Shown here: positions 50,281-59,397 of the stretch, one piece after another | How positions within the stretch are numbered: the stretch's first letter is position 1 | Layout of the letters: each line of letters starts with the position of its first letter | From: Pectinatus haikarae | Lineage (GTDB): Bacteria > Bacillota > Negativicutes > Selenomonadales > Selenomonadaceae | Length of the DNA: 64,000 bases | Direction: 5' to 3' (one strand) | Assembly (NCBI RefSeq): GCF_030813505.1 | Contig: NZ_JAUSUE010000001.1 | Program-made: the position numbers and the translations under genes | Notes under the pieces: generated by a model | What the model was told of the DNA's origin: nothing | Seen by the model: the letters and a program-made list of their open reading frames with translations, nothing else | The model's database searches: none

Positions 50281-51336
50281 ATGAGAATTTCTTTTAATAA
50301 TTTCAGAGTAAAAACTATTATTGCAAGTATTATAATGGCAATAATAGTTTGCAGCACATTATATTGGTATTTCGGTTATCACATAAAAACACCTGAATAC
50401 GCATTGAAAATGATCAGTGAATCAATAAATAAACATGATTTGGCAGAATTCAACAAATACGTTGACAGAAAAGAATTATTGAGCGGCATGGCCGATGACA
50501 TTATCGCCGATATTATTCAATCTGACCAGCAGACGACTGATAATACAGCTTTTGCCTTACAAGAATATTCATCTATATTCAAAACTGCTTTTCTAAAAAA
50601 TCTTGACACAGCGCTGACGAAATTTGTATCATCTGAAAAATGGTCCGATGATACCGCATCATCTGCTGATGAGGATACGGCAAGTTATATGAGCTTGCTT
50701 GAAAATGCCGGATTAATTGATCTTTCTGTCAATGATTACAAAATAATATCTGTGGATAAATCTGCAAAAACAGCAACTCTTGCTGTTGATACAACGCAAA
50801 ATGAAATAGCAAAAACCTTTATTTTCAAAATAATTTTATTGCAGCAGGACAACGGTCGCTGGATGGTCACCAAAATAGAAAATTATTCAGAATTTCTTTC
50901 TATGCTGAGCACTGAACGCAAAAAGTATATGCTTTCCTATGTAGAAAAAACCGACGCACTGATGAATGAACACAAAAAGACCTTTAATAATATTGATTCA
51001 CAGTTGCAGGAAATAATTTCTTCAGGAAATATCGGCAGCAATTCGGTCCGCGATGATCTAAAAAAGATTATGAATGACAACATGCTTCCGCATTGGCATA
51101 TGCTTAAAGAAGCTCTGGCTGCCATAAATCCGCCTAAATCAGCAGAAACATTGCAGCGGCTCCGGCTGCAAATATGTGATTATTACATCGCATATTATGA
51201 AAATTATATAAAATGGCTCGATGATAAAAATATAAAAAGTCTCCGGGATGCAAATGACAGTCTAAAAAGGGCAAAAATATTGGAAACAAATGAAAATAAT
51301 CTCACGAATATAATAAAAAGAGATCTTTCCAAATAG
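50281..51336 (+). CDS. Membrane-anchored protein of unknown function
   Basis: Not recognised with confidence; 351 residues. A single N-terminal membrane helix (about 14-33) is followed by a large, charged, mostly helical extracytoplasmic domain. The pattern TPEYALKMISESINKHDLAEFNKYVD resembles the start of DUF2939-like proteins, in which a gene product is exported and anchored. There is no cysteine lipobox. ATG 50281 follows AGGAGG by eight bases; a GTG nine bases upstream overlaps that site. Two further genes follow closely (51364 and 51770), suggesting one operon of envelope function. Confidence 0.65.
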   Translation: MRISFNNFRVKTIIASIIMAIIVCSTLYWYFGYHIKTPEYALKMISESINKHDLAEFNKYVDRKELLSGMADDIIADIIQSDQQTTDNTAFALQEYSSIFKTAFLKNLDTALTKFVSSEKWSDDTASSADEDTASYMSLLENAGLIDLSVNDYKIISVDKSAKTATLAVDTTQNEIAKTFIFKIILLQQDNGRWMVTKIENYSEFLSMLSTERKKYMLSYVEKTDALMNEHKKTFNNIDSQLQEIISSGNIGSNSVRDDLKKIMNDNMLPHWHMLKEALAAINPPKSAETLQRLRLQICDYYIAYYENYIKWLDDKNIKSLRDANDSLKRAKILETNENNLTNIIKRDLSK

Positions 51337-51363
51337 AAACAGGAGAGCATAAGGTAGAATATA

Positions 51364-51780
51364 ATGAGAAAAATAAAAGAAGAAAAAGTTTTACTGTACA
51401 ACTTTATCGATGAACAATTCCTTCAGAAGGTTCAGGATTTTTTTGCGGCTATGCATATAAATACTGTTGTAGTAAAGCAAAACTGTCACTGTCAAAAGGT
51501 AGGTTATTTATTGGGTCTCACAGGCTTTTCTGAAGTCAGCATTCCCGATGAAAAAGATTTTGATTTTAACCATAAAGTAATGATTTTTCATAACATAAAA
51601 AGCAAACGCCTTGATGAAGTATTGGCAAAATTACATAATGCTGATATAATTATCTCATATAAAGCAGTCGTTACACCGCTGAACAGATTTTGGTCCTTGA
51701 AAAGGCTTTGCCTTACTATGTACAAAGAACACGGTGCATTTGTTGATCATAAAAAAAAGCAGGAAAAAAATGCGCAATAA
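51364..51780 (+). CDS. DUF3783-family protein
   Basis: Small soluble protein of 138 residues resembling DUF3783: EEKVLLYNFIDEQFLQKVQDFF at the start, GYLLGLTGF in the middle and SYKAVVTPLNRFWSLKRLCLTMYKEHGAF at the end. Members are common in anaerobic Firmicutes and have no known function. It has two close cysteines (NCHC, about 40-43). It overlaps the next gene by 11 bases and follows the membrane-anchored protein by 27 bases. Confidence 0.7.
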   Translation: MRKIKEEKVLLYNFIDEQFLQKVQDFFAAMHINTVVVKQNCHCQKVGYLLGLTGFSEVSIPDEKDFDFNHKVMIFHNIKSKRLDEVLAKLHNADIIISYKAVVTPLNRFWSLKRLCLTMYKEHGAFVDHKKKQEKNAQ

Positions 51781-52432
51781 CCATGATGCAGATTTGGATA
51801 AAACACGTAAACTGGAACCGATTTCCCATAAAGACTTTCTCGATCGGCATCGTTCCGATATTGAAATAAAAGATGTTGAGCAAAAGAAAGAGCCGTTGCC
51901 TTCCAAGAGTTGGTTTAACGCAAAACATATCAGGATCTGGGGGATTTTAATCGTTTTCTTTTTTGCTTTAATAGGTGGTTTTTATCTTTCCTCTTATTAC
52001 AACGATCAAAAGCAGCTTACCGAAAATGAATCAATTCACCAGCAACAGGATTTAAAAAAACAGCAGGCCGCCATAGACCGTCAGAAAGAAGAACTGGAAA
52101 AGCAGCGCAGTCAGCTTGAACACGAAAAAAATGAACTCAATAGCGGCAGGAACTCTTCTGAACCGCAAGCTTCATGGCTCAATAATGTCATTGATTCTTT
52201 GACAGGTGAAAAAGAAAAGAAAGCTGCACAAAAACAAGAAAATAATATTCAAATTGATAAAGAAATAGCTCAGGCACAAACAAAAATTGACGAAATCAAC
52301 AACAGTTTGGGCAAACTTGAGACAATAAGGCAGGAAATGTCTGTTTTACAGGGAAAATTAACCGAGGCTTACAAAAATAACAAAGACTTGATTGATATTT
52401 TCAAACTTAATTTACGTAATATACTTCAGTGA
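51770..52432 (+). CDS. Single-pass membrane protein with long coiled coil, unknown function
   Basis: Protein of 220 residues, not recognised. It has a charged cytosolic N-terminus (about 1-55), one membrane helix (about 60-80: WGILIVFFFALIGGFYLS) and an extracytoplasmic part dominated by heptad-like Gln/Glu/Lys/Leu sequence (about 90-135 and 160-205), typical of a coiled coil. ATG 51770 follows AGGA and overlaps the preceding gene; a longer frame starts at 51734. A structural or scaffolding role in the envelope is possible but not shown. Confidence 0.6.
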   Translation: MRNNHDADLDKTRKLEPISHKDFLDRHRSDIEIKDVEQKKEPLPSKSWFNAKHIRIWGILIVFFFALIGGFYLSSYYNDQKQLTENESIHQQQDLKKQQAAIDRQKEELEKQRSQLEHEKNELNSGRNSSEPQASWLNNVIDSLTGEKEKKAAQKQENNIQIDKEIAQAQTKIDEINNSLGKLETIRQEMSVLQGKLTEAYKNNKDLIDIFKLNLRNILQ

Positions 52433-52665
52433 TTTTATTTTAGGTATTTTTAGAAATATAGTAGTATTTTTTCCAAAAAATCAGCTTAATAGAGTTGAAA
52501 CAATTTCTATGACAGTCTTCTTGATTTCATTTGTAACTCTTTGGTAATGCTAACAGTATATCAATTTTTTCGTTTGCATAAATGAAAAAATTAAATTATA
52601 ATATTTACCAGATAACATTTAGCTTTAGCAGTATTTATTGTTTCATTTCAGAAAGGACGGGGAAT

Positions 52666-53526
52666 TTGGAAAATCAGGAATTATGCCGTAAACGTCAATA
52701 TACACATTGCATACGCAAATATTTACTATTATTTATTGGTTCAATAATAACAGCAGTCGGTTTGGAATTGTTTCTTGTTCCTAATCACATCATTGACGGA
52801 GGCATTGTCGGCATTTCCATAATGGGCAGTTATCTTTCTGGTCTGCCTTTGGGCGTTTTCCTGACAATCCTGAACATACCCTTTCTATATTTGGGATATC
52901 GTAATCTCGGTAAGTCATTTGTGGTCGCCAGTATCTTCTCTATTATCTGTCTTTCCGGTTGGACCAGTGTTTTCGTACCGATAAAAGAGGTAACAGAGAC
53001 GCCATTTTTGGCTGCTGTTTTCGGCGGAATAGTAACGGGACTGGGCGTTGGCTTAATAATAAGGAACGGCGGATCTCTTGATGGTACTGAAATGGTTGCG
53101 ATCATTTTAGATAAGAAAACCGTATTCTCAATCGGTGAAATAGTAATGTTCATCAATCTGTTCATTTTGAGCGGTGCGGGACTCGTTTTTGGCTGGGATA
53201 ATGCAATGTATTCTTTAATAGCTTATTTCATCATTGCAAAAACAATTGACATTGTTATTCAAGGATTGGACGAATCATATGCAGTAATGGTTGTTACATC
53301 TAATCACGAAGAGGTTTCTTATAGGCTTATGAATGAATTAGGGCGCGGAGTGACTTTATTGCATGGTGAAGGCGGATATTCCGGAGAATCACGTAAAATA
53401 TTATACTGTGTAGTAACACGATTGGAAATAGACAAATTGAAAACAACTGTGCTTGATGTCGATGAAATGGCATTTGTTACTATTTATAAGGTTAATGATA
53501 TAATCGGCGGGCGGCTTAAAAAATAG
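52666..53526 (+). CDS. YitT-family membrane protein
   Basis: Integral membrane protein of about 286 residues with five hydrophobic segments (DUF161-type: LVPNHIIDGGIVGISIMGSYLSGLPLG and a second GGIVTGLGVGLIIRNGGSLDGTEMVA) and a C-terminal DUF2179 cytosolic domain (about 205-286: RGVTLLHGEGGYSGESRKILYCVVTRLE), which binds small ligands in related proteins. Function of the family is unknown. The start TTG 52666 follows AAAGGACGGGG; the longest frame begins at 52582 without a ribosome site. Confidence 0.85.
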   Translation: MENQELCRKRQYTHCIRKYLLLFIGSIITAVGLELFLVPNHIIDGGIVGISIMGSYLSGLPLGVFLTILNIPFLYLGYRNLGKSFVVASIFSIICLSGWTSVFVPIKEVTETPFLAAVFGGIVTGLGVGLIIRNGGSLDGTEMVAIILDKKTVFSIGEIVMFINLFILSGAGLVFGWDNAMYSLIAYFIIAKTIDIVIQGLDESYAVMVVTSNHEEVSYRLMNELGRGVTLLHGEGGYSGESRKILYCVVTRLEIDKLKTTVLDVDEMAFVTIYKVNDIIGGRLKK

Positions 53527-53611
53527 TATTTTTACATATTTTCATAAAATTTATCTGGCAGAAAATTTTTATCTTATACTTAGATATTGCGTTATGTAAT
53601 TCGTTGGTGAT

Positions 53612-53662
53612 GTACACACAAAAAATATATTCTTCGTATAGGGTATATATTTTTGCGTGTAC
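53612..53662. repeat. Long inverted repeat upstream of glpF
   Basis: Two arms of about 20 bases (53612-53631 starting GTACAC, and 53643-53662 ending GTGTAC) are complementary apart from a single C/A mismatch and one bulged A. They surround an 11-base spacer. No T-run follows on either strand, so a regulator site or RNA structure is more likely than a plain terminator. It lies 150 bases before glpF. Confidence 0.55.
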
Positions 53663-53705
53663 TAAAGAAATTAGAAAATTACAAAAATTATATGTACTAT
53701 AAATA

Positions 53706-53734
53706 TTGTATATGCTTATACACCGTATTGTAAT
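53706..53734 (+). promoter_or_regulatory. Probable promoter of glpFK
   Basis: TTGTAT (53706-53711) and TGTAAT (53729-53734) are 17 bases apart, about 75 bases before the glpF start. The boxes are weak, consistent with a regulated promoter. Confidence 0.4.
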
Positions 53735-53810
53735 GAATACTAAGAGAAAGGAGTCCTTTAAAAATAATTGCATACGGATAATTTCATATTTATTTAGGAG
53801 GAATTTATAA

Positions 53811-54536
53811 ATGGATAATTTGTTTGGAGAATTTTTAGGAACAGCTATACTTATAATTTTTGGGTGCGGTGTCGTAGCTAATGTTTGTCTGAAAGGCTCT
53901 AAAGGTGAAAACAGCGGCTGGATTGTAATAACGGCAGGCTGGGGATTTGCTGTTATGCTGGGGGTTTTTACATCAACTTCCTTAGGTGCGCCTCAGGGAG
54001 ATCTAAATCCCGCTGTAACTTTAGCAAAAACCATGAACGGTGTATATACTCCTGCACAAGCCGGTGCAACAATGGTCGCACAAGTACTTGGTGCCATTGT
54101 AGGTGCGATAGTAGTCTATCTTGCTTATCTACCGCATTGGGAAGCCACAGAAGACAAAGCCAGCAAACTAGGCGTATTTTCTACGATTCCTGCAATAAGA
54201 AGCTATGCAAGCAATTTTTTATGCGAAGCCATAGGTACTTTTATTCTTATTCTCATGATATTTGCTATGTTCCATGCTAATAACGGAAAATTTCCAGCAG
54301 GTGTAGGTCCATATCTTGTTGGCATATTGATTTGGGCACTGGGTCTTAGTTTAGGCGGTCCTACAGGTTATGCCATCAATCCTGCCCGTGATCTTGGTCC
54401 TCGTATAGCCCATGCCATACTGCCTATAGCCGGTAAAGGCAATTCTGATTGGGCTTACAGCTGGGTTCCTGTACTTGGTCCTATAGTTGGCGGTATTGCA
54501 GCTTATATATTTGCTAAAATGGTTGGCATACTCTAA
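53811..54536 (+). CDS. glpF: Glycerol uptake facilitator (aquaglyceroporin)
   Basis: MIP-family channel of 241 residues with six membrane helices. The two pore NPA motifs are DLNPAVTLA (about 63-71) and AINPARDLGPR (about 187-197). The Asp after the second NPA-Arg and the GxxxNP spacing favour glycerol over water specificity. The ATG follows AGGAGG. glpK follows after 64 bases, the classic glpFK pair. Confidence 0.95.
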   Translation: MDNLFGEFLGTAILIIFGCGVVANVCLKGSKGENSGWIVITAGWGFAVMLGVFTSTSLGAPQGDLNPAVTLAKTMNGVYTPAQAGATMVAQVLGAIVGAIVVYLAYLPHWEATEDKASKLGVFSTIPAIRSYASNFLCEAIGTFILILMIFAMFHANNGKFPAGVGPYLVGILIWALGLSLGGPTGYAINPARDLGPRIAHAILPIAGKGNSDWAYSWVPVLGPIVGGIAAYIFAKMVGIL

Positions 54537-54600
54537 TAAATATTTTGGCAGCTTTATATATCAACTAAAAAAAATTATCATTTTGGGAGGTTTATTTCTT

Positions 54601-56094
54601 ATGGAAAAAAAATATGTATTGGCTTTAGATCAGGGAACAACGAGTTCAAGAACTATTTTATTCGATCATGATTCCAATATAGTGGCTGTGGCTCAGCGTG
54701 AATTCACTCAAATATTTCCAAAACCGGGCTGGGTTGAACACAGTGCAAATGAAATTTGGTCAACACAGGTAGGCACCATTTCTGAAGTAATAGCAAAAGC
54801 TAACATAGATCCGAATGAAATTGCTACTATAGGTATAACCAATCAGCGTGAAACTGCTGTCGTATGGGACAAAACCACAGGTCAGCCTGTTTATAATGCT
54901 ATCGTTTGGCAATCACGCCAGACGATGGAAATTTGTGACGAACTAAAAGCAAAGGGACTGGCCGATACTTTTCATAAAAAAACAGGACTGCTCATTGATG
55001 CTTATTTTTCAGGCACAAAGGTAAAATGGATTCTTGATAATATTGAAGGTGCACGTGAAAAAGCAGAAGCTGGTGATCTTCTTTTTGGAACCATGGACAC
55101 ATGGCTCATTTGGAAACTCACAGGCGGCAAAGTGCATGTGACAGATTACTCAAATGCTTCACGCACCTTAATGTACAACATTCGTGAATTGAAATGGGAT
55201 GACGAACTTTTAGGCCATCTTAATATTCCTAAATGCATGCTTCCTGAAGTAAAACCTTCCAGTGAAGTTTATGGTGTAACAATCCCCAGTGTTACACAGG
55301 GAGTTGAAATTCCTATTTCTGGTATTGCAGGAGATCAGCAGGCTGCATTATTCGGTCAGACCTGTTTTAACGCAGGCATGGCAAAGAACACTTATGGTAC
55401 AGGCTGCTTCATGCTGATGAATACAGGATCACAGCTTTATGATTCCAAGAACGGTTTGCTGACAACCATCGCATGGGGTCTTGATAATGAAGTAGTCTAT
55501 GCATTGGAAGGAAGCATTTTTGTTGCCGGATCAGCCATCCAATGGCTGCGTGACGGTTTAAAAATACTTGATTCAGCTCCTGATTCAGAATATTATGCGG
55601 GTAAGGTAAAAAATGCTGAAGGTGTTTATGTTGTACCAGCTTTTGTTGGTCTGGGTGCACCCTATTGGGACATGAAATCACGCGGCGCTATTTTTGGCCT
55701 GACACGCGGAACAAGCAAAAATCATATTATCCGTGCTACACTTGATTCTTTGGCATATCAAACAAAAGATGTTCTCGATGCTATGCAGTCTGATTCGGGA
55801 ATCAAGCTTGACTCCTTGAAAGTTGACGGCGGTGCCGTTGCCAATAATCTTATGATGCAGTTCCAAAGTGATTTGTTAGGTGTTCCTGTCGATCGTCCTA
55901 AAGTCGTTGAAACAACTGCGTTAGGCGCGTGTTATCTGGCAGGTATTGCCGTGGGCTTCTGGAAGAATAAAGAAGAACTTATCAACAATTGGCAGCTTGA
56001 TCGCCGTTTTGAACCTAATATGGGCGAAGAAGAAAGAAATGAACTTTATGTAGGCTGGCTTAAAGCGGTTAGACGCACCATGAACTGGCTCTGA
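54601..56094 (+). CDS. glpK: Glycerol kinase
   Basis: Phosphorylates glycerol to sn-glycerol 3-phosphate. FGGY-family kinase of 497 residues with N-terminal LALDQGTTSSRTILFD (about 7-22), GITNQRET (about 78-85), the FGTMDTWLIWKLTGG segment and C-terminal KVDGGAVANNLMMQF. In enterococcal GlpK, His232 in the activation loop is phosphorylated by HPr~P. Here the equivalent loop reads YGVTIPSVTQGVEIP with no His, so PTS activation is unlikely (comparison by memory). ATG 54601 follows GGGAGG; a long frame overlapping glpF is spurious. Confidence 0.97.
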   Translation: MEKKYVLALDQGTTSSRTILFDHDSNIVAVAQREFTQIFPKPGWVEHSANEIWSTQVGTISEVIAKANIDPNEIATIGITNQRETAVVWDKTTGQPVYNAIVWQSRQTMEICDELKAKGLADTFHKKTGLLIDAYFSGTKVKWILDNIEGAREKAEAGDLLFGTMDTWLIWKLTGGKVHVTDYSNASRTLMYNIRELKWDDELLGHLNIPKCMLPEVKPSSEVYGVTIPSVTQGVEIPISGIAGDQQAALFGQTCFNAGMAKNTYGTGCFMLMNTGSQLYDSKNGLLTTIAWGLDNEVVYALEGSIFVAGSAIQWLRDGLKILDSAPDSEYYAGKVKNAEGVYVVPAFVGLGAPYWDMKSRGAIFGLTRGTSKNHIIRATLDSLAYQTKDVLDAMQSDSGIKLDSLKVDGGAVANNLMMQFQSDLLGVPVDRPKVVETTALGACYLAGIAVGFWKNKEELINNWQLDRRFEPNMGEEERNELYVGWLKAVRRTMNWL

Positions 56095-56125
56095 TAAATG
56101 TAAAAAAGCTTATTTGTTTCATAGT

Positions 56126-56160
56126 ATAGGCCGTAGTTATCTTTAATAACTGCGGCCTAT
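56126..56160 (+). terminator. Terminator of glpFK
   Basis: ATAGGCCG-x-AGTTAT pairs with ATAACT-x-CGGCCTAT around a four-base loop. The following sequence is AT-rich with a T8 run a little further on, so termination is probable. Confidence 0.65.
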
Positions 56161-56178
56161 ATTTATCGCTGTTTTTTT

Positions 56179-56213
56179 ATTTCAAATGAAGAATTAGTGA
56201 CTTCATATGAAAT
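56179..56213. promoter_or_regulatory. Inverted repeat in the glpA upstream region
   Basis: ATTTCA-A-ATGAAG is mirrored by CTTCAT-A-TGAAAT across a nine-base spacer, giving 13-base arms with one mismatch. It lies about 300 bases before glpA in AT-rich DNA that otherwise holds only the promoter at 56446. It could be an operator or a second hairpin after glpK. Confidence 0.35.
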
Positions 56214-56445
56214 AAATATTTTTATTAATGCATCAAAAAATATTGCTATAAATCAACTCATGCTTTATAATAATAATTAAGCGATTTTATCTGTCAGGCG
56301 TATCTCTGCTTTATTTAATAGAACATACAGATAAATAAAACATATTTATATATGTAAAAGGACTGCATTTATACTAATAATACTTCAAAAATATATCGTC
56401 TGACAATAAAATTAAAATTTAAATCCTAATGTAAAAGAATATATA

Positions 56446-56474
56446 TTGTTAAAGAAAATTTATTTTGCTATAAT
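56446..56474 (+). promoter_or_regulatory. Promoter of glpABC
   Basis: TTGTTA (56446-56451) and a perfect TATAAT (56469-56474) are 17 bases apart, about 48 bases before glpA. Confidence 0.6.
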
Positions 56475-56521
56475 TTAAATTCTGACAATATATAAGTCTC
56501 AGGGAGGAAAAGGAAAAAGCT

Positions 56522-58129
56522 ATGTTAAAAACAACAGTAGTAGTTATCGGCGGTGGTGCTACCGGCGTCGGTATTCTGCGTGATTTATCAATGCGCGGAG
56601 TAGACGCAATTCTGGTAGAACGTGATGACCTTGGTTACTGGACCAGTTCAAGATTTCACGGATTGCTTCACAGCGGCGGCCGTTATGCTGTAAAAGATAA
56701 AGAAGCTGCAAAAGAATGCATCCAGGAAAACACCATTTTGCGCAAGATAGGCCGTCATTGTGTTGAGGCTACAGAAAGTATTTTTGTACGTGCTCCTGAA
56801 GACAGTGAGGAATTTGAGCAGGAATGGGTAAAATCCTGCGCTGAGTGTGGTATTTCAGCTGTTCCTATCTCTATGGATGAAGCTTTTAAATTAGAACCTA
56901 ATCTGAGCCGCAAATTACTTTCAGCTTATCGCTGTCCCGGTGCCGCCGTTGACGGATTCCGTCTGCTTTGGCAGACTGTGGCTTCAGCGAACAAGTATGG
57001 CGGCAAGGCCATGACTTATAAAGAAGTAATCGGCATTGAAACAGAAAACGGCACTGTTGTCGGTGTCAAAATACGGGACAGATGGACTGGTGCTGAAGAA
57101 AAAATCTCCTGCGATTTCGTTATCAGTGCCTCCGGTTCTTTTGCCGGGGAAGTTGCTCATTTAGCGGGCCTTTCTGTAAATGTCAAACCCAGCAAAGGTA
57201 CCCTGATAGCGTTTAATCATCGTATTTGCAATCGTGTAGTGCACAGACTCCACAAATCTTCGGATGCAGATATCTTTGTACCGCATGGTTCGATAACTAT
57301 ATTGGGAACAAGCTCCATTGACAGTGCACCGGACGATACAAGCACAGAAACAGCAGAAGTTATGGCAATGATGGAAATAGGAAAAATAACTTTTGAAAAC
57401 ATTTACGATTATCGCATCTTACGTGTTTTTGCCGGAACACGTCCTTTGTACAGTGCCGATCCTAATGCGAAAGGCCGCAGTGCATCGCGCGGTTTTGTCG
57501 CTCTTGATCACGCACACGACGGTATCAATCATTTTATGAGTGTATGCGGCGGTAAATTTACTACCTATCGTCTGATGGCAGAAAAAGTGTGTGATATTGT
57601 TTGTGAACAGCTGGGTGTCAATGCAAAATGCCACACAGCAGAAGAAAATCTGGTGGACGATCCGTCACCGGATCTCATAAGCAGAGCAAAAGCAGTATTC
57701 CCAAGCTATGGTGCAGAACTTGCATCTTCACGCTTAGGCAACGAAAAACTGGAACGTGTTATTAAACGCATCGAAACACAACCTGAAATGAAAGAACTTG
57801 TCTGCGAATGTGAAAATGTCACTTTGGCAGAAATCGAAGAGGTAGCTTCAGAGCCGACAAGCCATACCGTAAGCGATTTAAGAAGACGCACACGTTTGGG
57901 AATGGGGACATGTCAGGGAACTTTTTGTGCCTATCGCAGTGTAGGTGCTGTAAATAAAGAAAATATGCCATGGGCAAAGGATTCCGTATATTTGTTCAAG
58001 GAATTTTTAGAAACGCGTTGGAAGGGTATCCGCCCTGTATTGTGGGGAAATATGCTTCGTGATATCGAACTTACGCGCGCAATTTACGATGCAGCCTTAA
58101 ACTTGAGCGGGGTGGAAGAGATAAAATGA
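56522..58129 (+). CDS. glpA: Anaerobic glycerol-3-phosphate dehydrogenase subunit A
   Basis: Flavin subunit oxidising glycerol 3-phosphate to dihydroxyacetone phosphate. The FAD-binding Rossmann motif VVVIGGGATGVGILRDLSMRG is at residues 6-26 and the DAO-family HGLLHSGGRYAV is near 47-58. The C-terminal BFD-like [2Fe-2S] domain has CECENVT and GMGTCQGTFCAYR (about 424-482). Length 535 is normal. The ATG follows GGGAGG. The stop overlaps glpB by four bases. Confidence 0.95.
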   Translation: MLKTTVVVIGGGATGVGILRDLSMRGVDAILVERDDLGYWTSSRFHGLLHSGGRYAVKDKEAAKECIQENTILRKIGRHCVEATESIFVRAPEDSEEFEQEWVKSCAECGISAVPISMDEAFKLEPNLSRKLLSAYRCPGAAVDGFRLLWQTVASANKYGGKAMTYKEVIGIETENGTVVGVKIRDRWTGAEEKISCDFVISASGSFAGEVAHLAGLSVNVKPSKGTLIAFNHRICNRVVHRLHKSSDADIFVPHGSITILGTSSIDSAPDDTSTETAEVMAMMEIGKITFENIYDYRILRVFAGTRPLYSADPNAKGRSASRGFVALDHAHDGINHFMSVCGGKFTTYRLMAEKVCDIVCEQLGVNAKCHTAEENLVDDPSPDLISRAKAVFPSYGAELASSRLGNEKLERVIKRIETQPEMKELVCECENVTLAEIEEVASEPTSHTVSDLRRRTRLGMGTCQGTFCAYRSVGAVNKENMPWAKDSVYLFKEFLETRWKGIRPVLWGNMLRDIELTRAIYDAALNLSGVEEIK

Positions 58130-59391
58130 AAAAAAGTGATATTTTGATCATAGGAAATGGTATATCCGGTTTATTTGCTGCATGTATAGCCGCAGATATG
58201 GGGAAAAAAGTCCAGATACTGTCCTATGGTGCCGGTACGCTCACTATAGGCGGCGGTATTATAGATGTTCTCGGTTATGATGATCAGGGAAAGTTTATTG
58301 CTGACCCGCTGAAAGGGATGGACGGTATATCAGCAAATCATCCTTACGCAAAAACCGGTGCCCAAACAGCAAAAAAGGCACTTGAGGCTTTTTTGAAAAT
58401 TACTGAAGAAGAAGGGTATCCGTATTTAGGTTCCCCTGATAAAAATTTATGGCTGCCTACGGCTGTCGGCAACTTTAAACCAACTTGCCTGGTTCCTCGC
58501 ACCATGGATACAGAAGCTTTGTTCAAAGCCGATAATATACTTGTAGTCGGCTTTGATACCATGAAAGATTTTTATGCCGATATGGCTACAAAAAATCTGC
58601 GGGAACGTCTGAGCAAAAATAAAAATGTTGAAGAATTCATCGTTAAGCTCAATTTTGAATACGGACGTGATTTACGTGATATTTCAGCTATGGATGTGGC
58701 AAGATGGCTGGAAACAGATGAAGGCCACCGTTCCTTCGTAGATCAAGTAAAGGGGCAGGTCAAAGCCAATACAGCTATTGTTCTGCCTCCTGTTTTAGGA
58801 TTGGAGCCAAATTATAAGGTTCTTGATTCTCTGAAAAAAGAACTATCCTGTGCATTGATAGAGGTGTCTTCTTTACCTCCGGCTGTAACAGGGACCCGAT
58901 TGAATAAAATGCTCCATTCATGTGCCAAGAAACGCGGTGTTCAAATAATTGAAAAAGCACGTGTTGTGGGTTCGGAAATAATAGATGGAAAATGTCAGGC
59001 TGTTATAACAGAAGGTTTTGACCGTCAGAGAAAATTCTATGCTGAGCAATTTATCCTGGCTACCGGCGGCGTTTACGGCGGCGGTATCATAGCTAAAATC
59101 GGCGCTATGTCGGAACCTATCTTCAATATCGATATTGAAGTTCCTAAAGTCCAAACAGATTGGTCCTACAAGCAGCTGTTTGCGGACAAAAAACAAATTT
59201 TTGCGCAATATGGTGTCAGCGTAGATGAAAATCTTACACCGGTTGCTGCGGATGGCAGCAAACCTGCTTCTAATGTAAAAGTTGTAGGCAGAAGTTTGGC
59301 AGGATACGATTTCTGTTATGAAAAGTCAGGCAATGGTGTGGCTTTGATCACAGCTTATAAAGCAGCTGCCGCATTTTGTGGGGAGGCATAA
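58126..59391 (+). CDS. glpB: Anaerobic glycerol-3-phosphate dehydrogenase subunit B
   Basis: Flavoprotein subunit that passes electrons from GlpA towards GlpC. It has an N-terminal dinucleotide-binding IGNGISGLFAACIAADMGKKVQIL (about 8-31) and a second flavin contact LATGGVYGGGII near residue 310. 421 residues, in the family range. Its ATG overlaps the glpA stop. It is followed by glpC after six bases. Together they form the complex that feeds electrons to the membrane quinone pool. Confidence 0.92.
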   Translation: MKKSDILIIGNGISGLFAACIAADMGKKVQILSYGAGTLTIGGGIIDVLGYDDQGKFIADPLKGMDGISANHPYAKTGAQTAKKALEAFLKITEEEGYPYLGSPDKNLWLPTAVGNFKPTCLVPRTMDTEALFKADNILVVGFDTMKDFYADMATKNLRERLSKNKNVEEFIVKLNFEYGRDLRDISAMDVARWLETDEGHRSFVDQVKGQVKANTAIVLPPVLGLEPNYKVLDSLKKELSCALIEVSSLPPAVTGTRLNKMLHSCAKKRGVQIIEKARVVGSEIIDGKCQAVITEGFDRQRKFYAEQFILATGGVYGGGIIAKIGAMSEPIFNIDIEVPKVQTDWSYKQLFADKKQIFAQYGVSVDENLTPVAADGSKPASNVKVVGRSLAGYDFCYEKSGNGVALITAYKAAAAFCGEA

Positions 59392-59397
59392 AAAAGA

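Noticed and set aside
54487..54600. Extended N-terminus of glycerol kinase overlapping glpF
   Set aside because: The extra 38 residues come from another frame of glpF; ATG 54601 has a GGGAGG site and the normal family start.
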